A stretch of DNA of 64,000 nt from Glaciecola petra. GTDB taxonomy: Bacteria > Pseudomonadota > Gammaproteobacteria > Enterobacterales > Alteromonadaceae. The notes under the pieces were generated by a model. That model was not told the origin of the DNA. It saw nothing but the letters and a program-made list of their open reading frames with translations, and made no database searches. Made by a program: the position numbers and the translations under genes. This document shows, one piece after another, positions 25,307 to 33,766 of the stretch; position 1 is the stretch's first letter, and each line of letters begins with the position of its first letter. Location: positions 558,001 to 622,000 of the forward strand of contig NZ_JAVRHX010000002.1 in NCBI RefSeq assembly GCF_031846345.1. The letters run 5' to 3'.

Positions 25307-26734
25307 TTATTCTATTTTTTCGAACCACACGTTTCTAACTCTAGCGTTGCTGGCATGCATACCAAGAATGTTCCCAGACTCATCTCGACTAAATGTTAAA
25401 TCTCGCATTGGATAAAAATTCACTTGATAATTATTACCCTGAAGAAACGTTATTTGATGTTCGCCATGACGAATATGAGTAAGTACTAACTTATTTTCTC
25501 GATTATATATACGATAGTAAGTGTCTAGTTCTGATGAAAAATAATGCCCTTGGAGTAAAGATAACTCCTCAACACTTTGAGCAATTGGCATCTCTGTAGA
25601 AGACTCTTTCTGTTGATTTTCTAATTCTTCTGGGTCTAGCTTCAGCAATATGTCTTTGATGCTATCTGCCAAAGACACAACCATACTTTGATTAAAGTTT
25701 GTAAGCACGGCAATTTGAATATCATGTTCAGGTAAAATATCTAAACGACTCCTAAATCCTCCTATTGCACCTCCATGTTGAATTAGTTTATGACCGCGGT
25801 AATCCTCTGAAAATACACCCAAGCCATGAGCGATATTTTCTCCAGAATTCAGTACTCCATTTTGACTCATTTGCTTAAACAGGCTTTCGTCATTCAAATT
25901 ACCTAACGTGAAATTTTGAGCCCACTTAAGTAGGTCCGTCGTAGTTGTGTATATATTGCCTGAACCATAGTATGCCCAGTAAGGTGCAACGCGTTGAACT
26001 TTGCCGTCATCAATAATATAAGAAGAAGCTGCATTTAACAGTACTTCGTCGATATCATCAGACACAAATGTGTTTTGCATATTAAAAACTTGAAAAACGT
26101 TTTCCTGCATCCAAGTTCGGAAAGCAGTCTCAGTTACCCTTTCGATTATCATTGCAGCGAAAATAAACCCCGTGTTTGAATACATATATTCTGAACCGGG
26201 TTCAAAATTTAGCGCATTGCCCTGAGTGATAACACGCATTAAATCATCATGCGTTCGTCGATCGTCTGCACGCCAACCAGCCATACCAAGTATTGCATGC
26301 AAACTTCTTAGGCCATTGGTATGCTGAATAAGGTGTTTTATAGTAATATTCGCATCATAATCTGGGACTTCAGGTAGGTATAATCGTATATCATCATCTA
26401 AAGATAATTTGCCTTGTTGTTCTAATAAGAGAATTGCATAGGCGGTAAACTGTTTTGAAACAGAAGCGATATTGAACCTAGTTTGCAGAGTATTTGGCAC
26501 ATTATATTCTATGCTCGCTAAGCCAAACGCTTTGTTGTAAATAAGCTTACCCTCTTTGTATATCCCAACGGCCCCTCCTGGGTGGCTTGGGGTATCCCAT
26601 TCCACAAATAATGCATCTATATCATTTGTAATATCTGAAAAGTCAGAAACTGGCTCAGAAGACGGCTTGTCTTGAACGCAACCTGCGTTTAGTAATAATA
26701 AAACACATAAGATGACTGAATAAAATTGATGCAT
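25307..26734 (-). CDS. Lipoprotein serine hydrolase, beta-lactamase class C/PBP-like
   Basis: 475 residues. The signal peptide ends in the lipobox NAGC, so it is membrane-anchored in the envelope. The class C/DD-peptidase catalytic motifs are present: SVSK (SxxK nucleophile, about residue 93), YSN (about residue 185) and a C-terminal HGG (about residue 317, replacing KTG). A C-terminal tail domain of ~110 residues follows. Family members hydrolyse D-amino-acid peptides, esters or lactones; true beta-lactamase activity is not implied. AAGGAAG precedes the ATG. It is the last gene of a leftward cluster starting with the DUF6090-like gene at 29541. Confidence 0.9.
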   Translation of the reverse strand: MHQFYSVILCVLLLLNAGCVQDKPSSEPVSDFSDITNDIDALFVEWDTPSHPGGAVGIYKEGKLIYNKAFGLASIEYNVPNTLQTRFNIASVSKQFTAYAILLLEQQGKLSLDDDIRLYLPEVPDYDANITIKHLIQHTNGLRSLHAILGMAGWRADDRRTHDDLMRVITQGNALNFEPGSEYMYSNTGFIFAAMIIERVTETAFRTWMQENVFQVFNMQNTFVSDDIDEVLLNAASSYIIDDGKVQRVAPYWAYYGSGNIYTTTTDLLKWAQNFTLGNLNDESLFKQMSQNGVLNSGENIAHGLGVFSEDYRGHKLIQHGGAIGGFRSRLDILPEHDIQIAVLTNFNQSMVVSLADSIKDILLKLDPEELENQQKESSTEMPIAQSVEELSLLQGHYFSSELDTYYRIYNRENKLVLTHIRHGEHQITFLQGNNYQVNFYPMRDLTFSRDESGNILGMHASNARVRNVWFEKIE

Positions 26735-26794
26735 TTTTACAACTTCCTTTCTAACAATATTTTATGTTTGTTGGCGGTTTCTATAAATGTTGGG

Positions 26795-27274
26795 CTATTT
26801 TACAAAGTCAGTCATATATATTTCGGCTTCCAATAGCCATGATTGACTTGCATTGTTGAAGCGCCATTTAGCCGAGTAAGAACCTGAGAACAGCAGATTG
26901 TCGCCTCTGCTTCCTTTCCATTCTCCATACTCCATTGCTAAAAAGCCTAAGTTAGAAATAGTCACACACTGAGTGGTTCTAAGGTATATGTCTCGTTCGT
27001 CACCCTTATCAAAATCAGATTGCCAAATATCCAATTGAGCTTGCTTTCCAGTAAACAACACACTGTCGCTACCTGTAACTAAAATCACTGACTCAGACAA
27101 GATAGCAGCAATTGCGTCAGCATCAGCCTCTTTAATCGCCTTATTGAAAAGATCTCTCTGCTGGACAATCTTTTCTGTTATTTCATTTGTGTGGCATTGA
27201 GGACTTGAAGCACTTGATGTGGCAAAAGATACTAAAAATAAAAAGAAAGTAAGGGAATAACTAATCTCTCGCAC
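26795..27274 (-). CDS. Secreted NTF2-like (DUF4440-type) protein
   Basis: 159 residues starting at GTG (27272-27274) with a strong AAGGAG 8 bases upstream. A signal peptide (about 1-23) leads into an NTF2-like domain: QQRDLFNKAIKEADADAIAAI at the start, GKQAQLDIWQSDF in the middle, and WRFNNASQSWLLEAEIYM at the end. These cone-shaped folds bind or transform small molecules, or serve as accessory domains. No catalytic residue set can be named. It lies 60 bases before the serine hydrolase and 117 bases after the DUF885 gene on the same strand. A second NTF2-like gene is at 30826. Confidence 0.8.
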   Translation of the reverse strand: MREISYSLTFFLFLVSFATSSASSPQCHTNEITEKIVQQRDLFNKAIKEADADAIAAILSESVILVTGSDSVLFTGKQAQLDIWQSDFDKGDERDIYLRTTQCVTISNLGFLAMEYGEWKGSRGDNLLFSGSYSAKWRFNNASQSWLLEAEIYMTDFVK

Positions 27275-27391
27275 GGGGTATTTCTCCTTAAGATGAAAAA
27301 CTCATAATAGTCTCGCGATTATTATGAGTATAAGTTTTATAGACTCTTCAAGTTGGCTGTCTCAAATGTTCGATTAATTGGCGTTTTAACA

Positions 27392-28744
27392 CTATCGCGA
27401 AATACTACTGGCCGTGTTTGGGCTGTTAAGTAAATCTGTAAACACTTGCCAACGACGTTCTGGGTTGTCGGCAATTGCTCCTTGTCTTTCCATATAAGCC
27501 GCTACTGTATCTTTACCCATATTGTAGTTGATTACATAACTTCGATAGCTGTCGACAAAACTAAAAAAGCTCTCAGCATGCTCTGGGGAGCGCATAGTAT
27601 ATTTTATTACAAGAGCCTTTGTTTCTTCTCGCGTATGTACTCCGTTTAAATAGGCTCTGGCAATTTCATTGCTGGCATAATTGAGCTTACCCACTAACGC
27701 GAGGATTTCATAATATAAATCAGCATCCTCAGGATTTAATCCGGCTAATGGAAATAATACGTCTTTTTCGTAATTGATGCGCTTGTCACCCGGGAAAGCG
27801 ATATCTATACCATAGTTTGCAGTGCCTTCGGCGATGAATGCTTGAGGTGAAAATAGTGGCAATATAGAAAATTCAATCCAGCCTTTTTCATTGACTAAGT
27901 CTTGTTCCAATAGAAGATTGTAAACGTGATGTCCAGGGTAACCTTCGTGAGCTGCTAAATCGATGACGCGCTGAATAGGAATAGGAAAGTCAGTATTTAC
28001 TTGGATTAGGCTTTGTGCGTTTCCTTGATAATAGTTATAACCTCCCCAAGGTTTATCTTTTACAAACTCCAAGACGAAGTTTTCATTCGCTGGTAGCTCG
28101 ATATACTTTTTGGTGCGAACACGCGCTTCTTTGATTGCTGTTTGAAACACCTTCTCTAGTTTGTCTTCTGGAATTTCAAACGCTTTGCGATAAGTATTAT
28201 ACCGTTGTGTTAACGGCCCATCACCGGGCACCTTCGCGTCAAGTTCTGCCAATAGTTGGTCAAAGTGAGACCATTCAAATGAAGGGGGTTTTGCGTCATA
28301 TAATAACAGCGCTTCTTCATCAAAACTGTAGTTATTACCCGCGATAATATTAATTTTGGCGCCAATAGCAGTTAGCTGTTTAACTAGCATATTGTGTCGT
28401 GCTTGTTGCAAAGGCGTATTGCCAGAGATATCCACCAAGGCTATCTGTGCTGACAGCTCAGATACGCGCGTTAACAGCCGTTGATGAGGAAATACTGCAT
28501 CTTCTTTTAACTTAGCTGGGCGCCATTCTTCCGGGCCATAATAAGCATCTACAACATCTTTATCGTATAGTCCTACTTCTAGCACTAGTTTGACGTATGA
28601 CTCCGCTATACTATCAATGCTAGCCGTGGTTTCAGCCTCATTTTTCAGTGATTCAGTATTTACCGAATTACCGCATCCAGTCAAAAAGATAGTCAATATC
28701 AAACAAACGATTACTTTGGTTAAATTAGTGGATGTATGAGTCAT
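27392..28744 (-). CDS. DUF885 family lipoprotein (putative metallo-hydrolase)
   Basis: 450 residues. The signal peptide ends in the lipobox LTGC. HEGYPGHH near residue 267 is the DUF885 hallmark, a His/Glu cluster that looks like a metal site and has led to prediction as a peptidase-like enzyme. DYYEILALVGKLNY and YTMRSPEHAESFF follow as expected. The substrate is unknown. GGAAAC lies just before the ATG. It sits 53 bases after the DUF6090-like gene, in the same direction, and upstream of the NTF2-like and serine hydrolase genes. Confidence 0.87.
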   Translation of the reverse strand: MTHTSTNLTKVIVCLILTIFLTGCGNSVNTESLKNEAETTASIDSIAESYVKLVLEVGLYDKDVVDAYYGPEEWRPAKLKEDAVFPHQRLLTRVSELSAQIALVDISGNTPLQQARHNMLVKQLTAIGAKINIIAGNNYSFDEEALLLYDAKPPSFEWSHFDQLLAELDAKVPGDGPLTQRYNTYRKAFEIPEDKLEKVFQTAIKEARVRTKKYIELPANENFVLEFVKDKPWGGYNYYQGNAQSLIQVNTDFPIPIQRVIDLAAHEGYPGHHVYNLLLEQDLVNEKGWIEFSILPLFSPQAFIAEGTANYGIDIAFPGDKRINYEKDVLFPLAGLNPEDADLYYEILALVGKLNYASNEIARAYLNGVHTREETKALVIKYTMRSPEHAESFFSFVDSYRSYVINYNMGKDTVAAYMERQGAIADNPERRWQVFTDLLNSPNTASSISR

Positions 28745-28797
28745 TTTGTTTCCAAATTTATAGTATTAAACATTTAATATCCTATCCTTTAATAGCA

Positions 28798-29541
28798 TCA
28801 AATAATATCTTGGCTAAGCGCTGTAAGATATGTGTTTAGCGCTGACTTGAACTGGCCTAGGTAGCTCACGTATATACTCTGTAGTACTGCAAGATTAGAA
28901 GTGAGACCAATGAGCTCGGTATTGCCACAAATTTTAGCTGGCGTTAGTAACTCATACTGATTGGGATCGTAGCTATCTGAGTCAACCCAATTTATAGTAC
29001 CTTGGCCAGTAAATGCAACACCGGATGCTCGGTGCGCTGCTTCATTGGTATCTTGTTTTACCCGAACATACCGTTGCCATTGTCGATCGATGAATCTCAT
29101 TTCATTGGTTATCGTCTGAATGCTAGCGCGAACGCTGGGAGACTGAATAAGTGACAAGTTTCCTGTATTCACGGCTTGTTCAGCGTTTGACAATGAAAAC
29201 CGGGGCGGTGGGAAATCTGCAATACTAACAATCAGGATCTTAAGCTTATCACTCATCGCAATACACGTGTCTTTGTTTTTCAGTGCTAGTGTGAGTTGTT
29301 CTGCGTTATTCTTAATAAGTTTATGAACTATTATGTAGTCTGTTAACTGTTCTTGCGTTTCTTCAGCCTCAGAAATCATTCGCCCTACCAAGTCATTTGC
29401 GCGTCGCTGGTCAGCCTGCCCCTCATTCCAATTGGCCACTTGAATACCGATAAAAACACCAATGACAACGATGAAAAAATCGATGCTAACAGCGAACCAA
29501 TTCTGTTCTTTTACGTGTTTTGTTATGCGACGTAACAGCAT
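28798..29541 (-). CDS. DUF6090-like single-pass membrane protein (copy A)
   Basis: About 247 residues, starting at ATG 29541 (MLLRRITKHVKEQNWFAV) rather than the upstream TTG. A basic N-terminus is followed by one membrane segment (about 15-40) that ends in QVANWNE, the NWN signature of the DUF6090 type. The positive-inside rule places the remaining ~200 helix-rich residues in the periplasm. The function is unknown. It is the first gene after regulon promoter copy 2 and probably heads the cluster with DUF885, NTF2-like and serine hydrolase genes. Confidence 0.8.
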   Translation of the reverse strand: MLLRRITKHVKEQNWFAVSIDFFIVVIGVFIGIQVANWNEGQADQRRANDLVGRMISEAEETQEQLTDYIIVHKLIKNNAEQLTLALKNKDTCIAMSDKLKILIVSIADFPPPRFSLSNAEQAVNTGNLSLIQSPSVRASIQTITNEMRFIDRQWQRYVRVKQDTNEAAHRASGVAFTGQGTINWVDSDSYDPNQYELLTPAKICGNTELIGLTSNLAVLQSIYVSYLGQFKSALNTYLTALSQDII

Positions 29542-29581
29542 TTTGATCAATATATACCCATGTTAGGCTGATGTAATCAGC

Positions 29582-29637
29582 ACATTATCGTTGAAACGTC
29601 CCATTCTCAATCACTTAAGCGTTAATAAAGCGTTAAT
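29582..29637 (-). promoter_or_regulatory. Regulon promoter copy 2 (upstream of DUF6090-like copy A)
   Basis: On the minus strand: ATTAACG-CTTT-ATTAACG (29637 to 29620), 32 bases, then TAATGT (29587 to 29582). TTGAGA at 29610 to 29605 is a possible -35 with 17 bases to the -10. An element ATTGTGTTTATCTGCG lies 25 bases upstream of the repeat, at the same distance as at copy 3. Confidence 0.78.
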
Positions 29638-29769
29638 TATGCAAAATGATAATCAAACACCATTGTGTTTATCTGCGTAATTAATACTCAGCAGGGCACA
29701 TTGATATTTAAGATTCGGTTAAATGGATTTGGTCACAAAACATTGCAGGCATGCCGCCCACTCTTTTCA

Positions 29770-30561
29770 TTATTCGAAATTTTCGAGTTCTTGTTGCACA
29801 TTTTCTCTCAGTTCTTTAGCCGTTTTTATGTTGGTAGGCAAAAACTGTAAAGCGCTGGTTTGTGTTGAATACCAAAACCGCAATGTCAATAAAATTTCTT
29901 GGTCAGATTGAATACTATCTAGAATACGTCGGTTTTGGTCTTCGCTTATTGGCGATTCACAAGTTTTCAGTTTTTGAGTACTGATGTTATTATTGATATT
30001 GTCATTCGAATAGCAATTCTTCCAAATATAATCTGTCACTATTGATGGCATAAACCCCCTAACTCTTTCCCTATATGCAGGAACGTAGCGCATTAATTCT
30101 GTACCAATATCACTACCATTAAACGAATAGTATTCAGCGAGTTTTTGGCGAAGGGCATGATTCTCTAACAAAGATAATTGACCCGCTTGTTGTAATTCGT
30201 TGTAGGTAATATCGTTTACCTGAAATGGGTCAATTTGACTGGCCTGAAAAAAGCCAAGGACTGCGTTCCATGAGGTTTGAGTATTTTGTTCAGGTTCTTC
30301 AAGATAGCTTAACGACTGTTCAGTGTAGTTTTTAATCGTATGCCAAAAGGCTTCTGTATGGCGCATTCTATCTAAGTCATCTTGCAAGTCGCTGCTGAGT
30401 CTTACAAGGTACTTTTCAGCCGTTTTTTGCTCGGTAATAGCAGCTTGCCAATTAGTAACCTGAAGACCGAGGAATATACCCACAATAACCACCAATACAT
30501 CAACACTTACTGCAAACCAGTTTTGCTTTTTTACGTTTTGGGTAAAGCGGCTGATAATCAT
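29770..30561 (-). CDS. DUF6090-like single-pass membrane protein (copy B)
   Basis: 263 residues starting MIISRFTQNVKKQNWFAV. One membrane segment (about 16-40) ends in QVTNWQ, a variant of the usual NWN. The periplasmic part is predicted helical and ends in a Glu-rich stretch (NVQQELENFE). It lies 5 bases after the stop of a decayed DUF6090-like gene (30566-30783), itself downstream of the NTF2-like gene and regulon promoter copy 3, so it was probably the third gene of that operon. The function is unknown. Confidence 0.77.
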   Translation of the reverse strand: MIISRFTQNVKKQNWFAVSVDVLVVIVGIFLGLQVTNWQAAITEQKTAEKYLVRLSSDLQDDLDRMRHTEAFWHTIKNYTEQSLSYLEEPEQNTQTSWNAVLGFFQASQIDPFQVNDITYNELQQAGQLSLLENHALRQKLAEYYSFNGSDIGTELMRYVPAYRERVRGFMPSIVTDYIWKNCYSNDNINNNISTQKLKTCESPISEDQNRRILDSIQSDQEILLTLRFWYSTQTSALQFLPTNIKTAKELRENVQQELENFE

Positions 30562-30565
30562 GAAT

Positions 30566-30783
30566 TTATTTAGTCTCCGTAATGTCTAATTGCAACTCAA
30601 TTTGTTCCAGCAATGGCTTCGCGCTGATGTGAGCCGCGCCCAGCATTTGAGCCCAGCCAAGCTGAGTTCGTAAGTCGCCAAGAGTTTTGGGTTATCCGAT
30701 ACTACACGGAAGAACTCTGCCTTATCTGTGCCATGATAAGGGGTAAGGCCTTATTCCAATTTTCATTATGAGGGTGCCTTAGT
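30566..30783 (-). pseudogene. Decayed 3' end of a DUF6090-like gene, paralogous to 33767-35107
   Basis: Bases 30583-30757 align closely with 34321-34507 inside the intact gene. The relic has a 12-base deletion near 30646 and a 1-base deletion near 30671, which breaks the frame, and similarity fades beyond ~30757. The relic keeps an original ending, LEQIELQLDITETK then TAA at 30566-30568. The intact paralogue instead reads through into a HAD domain. The relic therefore records the pre-fusion C-terminus. Confidence 0.85.
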
Positions 30784-30825
30784 TATTTTATTATTTGTTG
30801 TTGGTGCAAGACTGAAAATGCTAGT

Positions 30826-31362
30826 TTACGGAAGGATTGTTATGAATGGACAAGTATTAACAAGTTCGCTTCCTATCACAGCATCAGAATTGAAAATATC
30901 AGCATCGATTAACCATTCACCGCTCTCCTGCTTTTTTCGAATTTCAAGAAACTTTCCAACATCTACCCCAAAACCACCTTTATCGTCAGGGATAAAGACG
31001 CAAGAACGCCCCCTGACATAGGCAATATGGTTGCTGCCAGCTATTTCTTGGATCTCAAACGCTATACGAAACCCACTTTCATACTTTTCTTGCCATGAAG
31101 CAATGTTCTGCCTACCTATTACGGCAAGGCTGTTGGGAGGCATCAATGTGGCGTTTAATGTAAATAAATCGGCGAGTTCTTTCCAATCATTTTGGTTATA
31201 AGTGTTAACCCATTCTTTCGATGAGGCTCGAATGTCATCTATATCCTGTTGCGATAACTCAGCAGACTGTGATTGAAACGCTAAACCAAAAGAAAATGTA
31301 AGTAATAGAGTAGTCCTAACAAGGACAATGTTTTTTAATAAAACCTTGACTGAATTACGCAT
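30826..31362 (-). CDS. Secreted NTF2-like (DUF4440-type) protein
   Basis: About 178 residues from ATG 31362 (MRNSVKVLLKNIV); an in-frame GTG at 31371 is also possible. A signal peptide (about 1-35) precedes an NTF2-like fold: SKEWVNTYNQNDWKELADLF, TLMPPNSLAVIGRQNI and WLIDADIFNSD are typical of DUF4440/SnoaL-like proteins. The enzymatic role is unknown. It directly follows regulon promoter copy 3 and precedes a relic and an intact DUF6090-like gene. Its promoter and first ten codons are duplicated upstream of the MFS gene. Confidence 0.8.
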   Translation of the reverse strand: MRNSVKVLLKNIVLVRTTLLLTFSFGLAFQSQSAELSQQDIDDIRASSKEWVNTYNQNDWKELADLFTLNATLMPPNSLAVIGRQNIASWQEKYESGFRIAFEIQEIAGSNHIAYVRGRSCVFIPDDKGGFGVDVGKFLEIRKKQESGEWLIDADIFNSDAVIGSELVNTCPFITILP

Positions 31363-31453
31363 GGTGTGCACTTTTTTACTTTGACATATGTAAACAATAA
31401 TAAGCTAAATACAGACAGTTAACCATGCACCGATCGTTAATTTATCGTTAATA
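31344..31453. repeat. Duplicated promoter-leader segment (partner at 25083-25193)
   Basis: The segment covers a regulon promoter and the first codons of the NTF2-like gene. It matches 25083-25193 in the same order and orientation. The 33 bases 31421-31453 and 25161-25193 are identical. The start-codon region (31344-31362 versus 25083-25101) differs at one base, and the middle is partly diverged. Element order and spacing are otherwise alike. Confidence 0.85.
31397..31452 (-). promoter_or_regulatory. Regulon promoter copy 3 (upstream of NTF2-like gene)
   Basis: On the minus strand: ATTAACG-ATAA-ATTAACG (31452 to 31435), 32 bases, then TATTAT (31402 to 31397), the best -10 match of the five. 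ATTGTGTTTATCTGCG lies 25 bases upstream of the repeat, as at copy 2. Confidence 0.78.
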
Positions 31454-31623
31454 ATGCATATTGATGACCCATCGCTATTGTGTTTATCTGCGCCAATTAC
31501 TACTCTTATTTTACACATTAGTTAACTAAAGAGAGCGCGTAGTAAAACACTTACGGTTCGCCTCTTTGGGCACAAGACTTTGTATAATTGACATGGTTCG
31601 ATTAACAAAAGGATAAATCATCA

Positions 31624-32115
31624 GTGACTAAGAAGACGCGTGGGCGAATTACCCTTGAAGCATTGAGCACTATTGGCGTAGTTATAGGGCTTGTATTTGT
31701 TGGCCTTGAGTTGCGACATTCAAATAATCTATCGCAGGCAGAGGCCTTAATCTCTTTAAATGGCTTAACCATCACGATGGAAATGTCGAAGTATGAAATG
31801 CCTACTTCAGATGATCTGTGGATTCGTTTTCGAGATGGCAAACTCGACAATGACGACGACATATCACCTAAGGATGAAGAGATTTTGACAACCTACTACG
31901 TTATGCAAATAAATCTGACAGAGGCTGCTTGGAAGTTTCGCGATACCGGAATACTTGGTGAAGCAGAAACACAAGGTTATCTAAAATCTGCCTGTAACAG
32001 TTTTACACGCAATGACCTAGGTATAAATTTTTGGCAAACGTCACGTGGTAATTTCACATCGGGCTTTATTGCAGAGCTTGAAACTATTTGCGTTGATTTA
32101 AAACCTATTGATTAA
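31624..32115 (+). CDS. Single-pass membrane protein of unknown function
   Basis: 163 residues starting at GTG (31624), with AAAGGAT about 10 bases upstream. One membrane segment (ALSTIGVVIGLVFVGLEL, about 11-30) is followed by RHSNNLSQAEA and a soluble, acidic, probably helical domain. The layout (N-terminal anchor, then Q/N-rich junction) resembles many hypothetical membrane proteins of marine bacteria. I do not assign a family. It is divergent from the NTF2-like gene and convergent with the beta-helix gene. Confidence 0.65.
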   Translation: MTKKTRGRITLEALSTIGVVIGLVFVGLELRHSNNLSQAEALISLNGLTITMEMSKYEMPTSDDLWIRFRDGKLDNDDDISPKDEEILTTYYVMQINLTEAAWKFRDTGILGEAETQGYLKSACNSFTRNDLGINFWQTSRGNFTSGFIAELETICVDLKPID

Positions 32116-32214
32116 GGTCGTTTTACGGCGGAGAAAAGTACTGCACACAAACGACAAGTTCTTCGATAAGCCAAGCAAATGATCCGAAAAATTGGCGTAT
32201 GGAACAGAGTAACT

Positions 32215-33666
32215 TTAGTGTTCATTGCAGGGTTCAGGCTCCGTCGTATCAAATTTGGAAGTTTCAGCTTCAGATACTACTACTACCCGATTTTTCGGCA
32301 GTCCCTCTGGCTGCCCCCAACAGTTTCTTCGCGCATCTATACGCGCCATCGGTGCGTGAATCATCACTTCAGCATCGCCATTGTTCAAAATCCTATTAGC
32401 TCTTAATAAAACATTGTATTCACTTTTTTCAGCCCAACCCTTAGCTAGTAAAGAATGATCGCCAAACTCTAGTCCAGAACGACCTGCACCTTCAATTCTG
32501 CTGTCGGTGATTTTAAGCTCATAAGAGCCTACAGCAGGCATTAGGTCGGCTTGAAACTGTGAACCTCCTAGCCAAATGTTTGCGGCCACATCCTCAAAAC
32601 CTTCAATAGCTCCCGCATTTCGAATTGTACTTCCATCTATTTCGATTCTGATTTTGCCCTGGTTGGGTCTTGCTGGATCAGCGGGCTCAAGATTAACTAG
32701 AGTGCCTTCAATATTCATTTGGCCCGCGTCCTCAATTATTGAATCATGAATGTAGAGGTCTATCTGAGAGGGGCTTTGCATGACAGCGGCCACTATTCCG
32801 TCTTGTCCAGTAGCGCCGCTGAAAGATTTTTCGACGCGGGCGACAGCGCGAGCTCCGCCACTAGCAACAATCATAATGTTTCTGCCAGAACGACTGAATC
32901 TTCCCCAAACTTGAGAATCAAATACTTCCAAATTTACGTTTGCGTTAGAACCTTGAACAAGTGCAGAAATACCTGCGTCGAAAAATCCAATTTTAGAACC
33001 TCCCTCTACTTGGGTGTTGCTCACTTTAATGGAGCTGCGTGCAGAATTAGATGTTACCGACACGATGCCGAACCCAGCGGCCTTACTGATTAAAGATGAA
33101 GTCACAGAGATCTTGGTTTCTGTCTCAGACTGGACAAAAACCATGGCGCCATGAGGTAATGCTCCGGGAAGAGTCGCATACTTTTCTTCTATGAAAGATT
33201 CAGACCGATTCGCAGCATGAATATCAACACCATCAATACTGATTGAAGCAGTATTGAATCCGTATATACCGCTAGCAAAGGTCTCTTCAATCCTTAGGTT
33301 TGAAACACTGCCATTATCGGCAAGTACGATTCCGCACCCAGCATTTCGCGTCAAATTAGAGTTTGTTATACTAGGTTTGCGACCTGCCTCTGTTAGGCCT
33401 ATTAGGCTTTGTCGGCTCTTGAGAGCAATTCCACCGTCTAAGCTTGAGTCACTTGGTAATACAAAAATTGTATCTCCAATATTACTGATATTTTCAATAA
33501 CAATTAATGAGCCTGTTGGACTCGCAATACTTCTACCATCGCCGTCGGCACCGGCTTTTACGAACCAAATATCAGCCGATAACTTTGCTTGAACGGACGC
33601 CGAAACTAGGAAAATCACCAACAATAGCAATACGGGAATACTTCTAAAGATAGCATTGCTGTTCAT
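32215..33666 (-). CDS. Secreted right-handed beta-helix protein
   Basis: About 483 residues. The start is placed at ATG 33666 (MNSNAIFRSIP); 33675 is an alternative and the frame opens to 33714. A signal peptide (cleavage near VQA) precedes repeated short strands with Asn/Gly/Ser turns (GIVLADNGSVSNLRIEE, GFGIVSVTSNSA, IYIHDS-type units). This is characteristic of pectin-lyase-like parallel beta-helices. WFVKAGADGDGRSIASPTGS resembles the entry segment of such proteins. No polysaccharide lyase catalytic site could be identified. It starts 100 bases after the DUF6090-HAD gene ends, same strand. Confidence 0.75.
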   Translation of the reverse strand: MNSNAIFRSIPVLLLLVIFLVSASVQAKLSADIWFVKAGADGDGRSIASPTGSLIVIENISNIGDTIFVLPSDSSLDGGIALKSRQSLIGLTEAGRKPSITNSNLTRNAGCGIVLADNGSVSNLRIEETFASGIYGFNTASISIDGVDIHAANRSESFIEEKYATLPGALPHGAMVFVQSETETKISVTSSLISKAAGFGIVSVTSNSARSSIKVSNTQVEGGSKIGFFDAGISALVQGSNANVNLEVFDSQVWGRFSRSGRNIMIVASGGARAVARVEKSFSGATGQDGIVAAVMQSPSQIDLYIHDSIIEDAGQMNIEGTLVNLEPADPARPNQGKIRIEIDGSTIRNAGAIEGFEDVAANIWLGGSQFQADLMPAVGSYELKITDSRIEGAGRSGLEFGDHSLLAKGWAEKSEYNVLLRANRILNNGDAEVMIHAPMARIDARRNCWGQPEGLPKNRVVVVSEAETSKFDTTEPEPCNEH

Positions 33667-33766
33667 AACTGCCATAGCCTTAACTGAATCGGTCTGTACA
33701 ATAGTATTGCACACTGCCCAAGATCAGGTATTTTCCTTTTCTTTTATTGCCTTTTCTATTGTGAAT

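Noticed and set aside
25194..25415. 73-codon plus-strand frame
   Set aside because: Runs into the 3' end of the serine hydrolase on the other strand and has no protein-like pattern.
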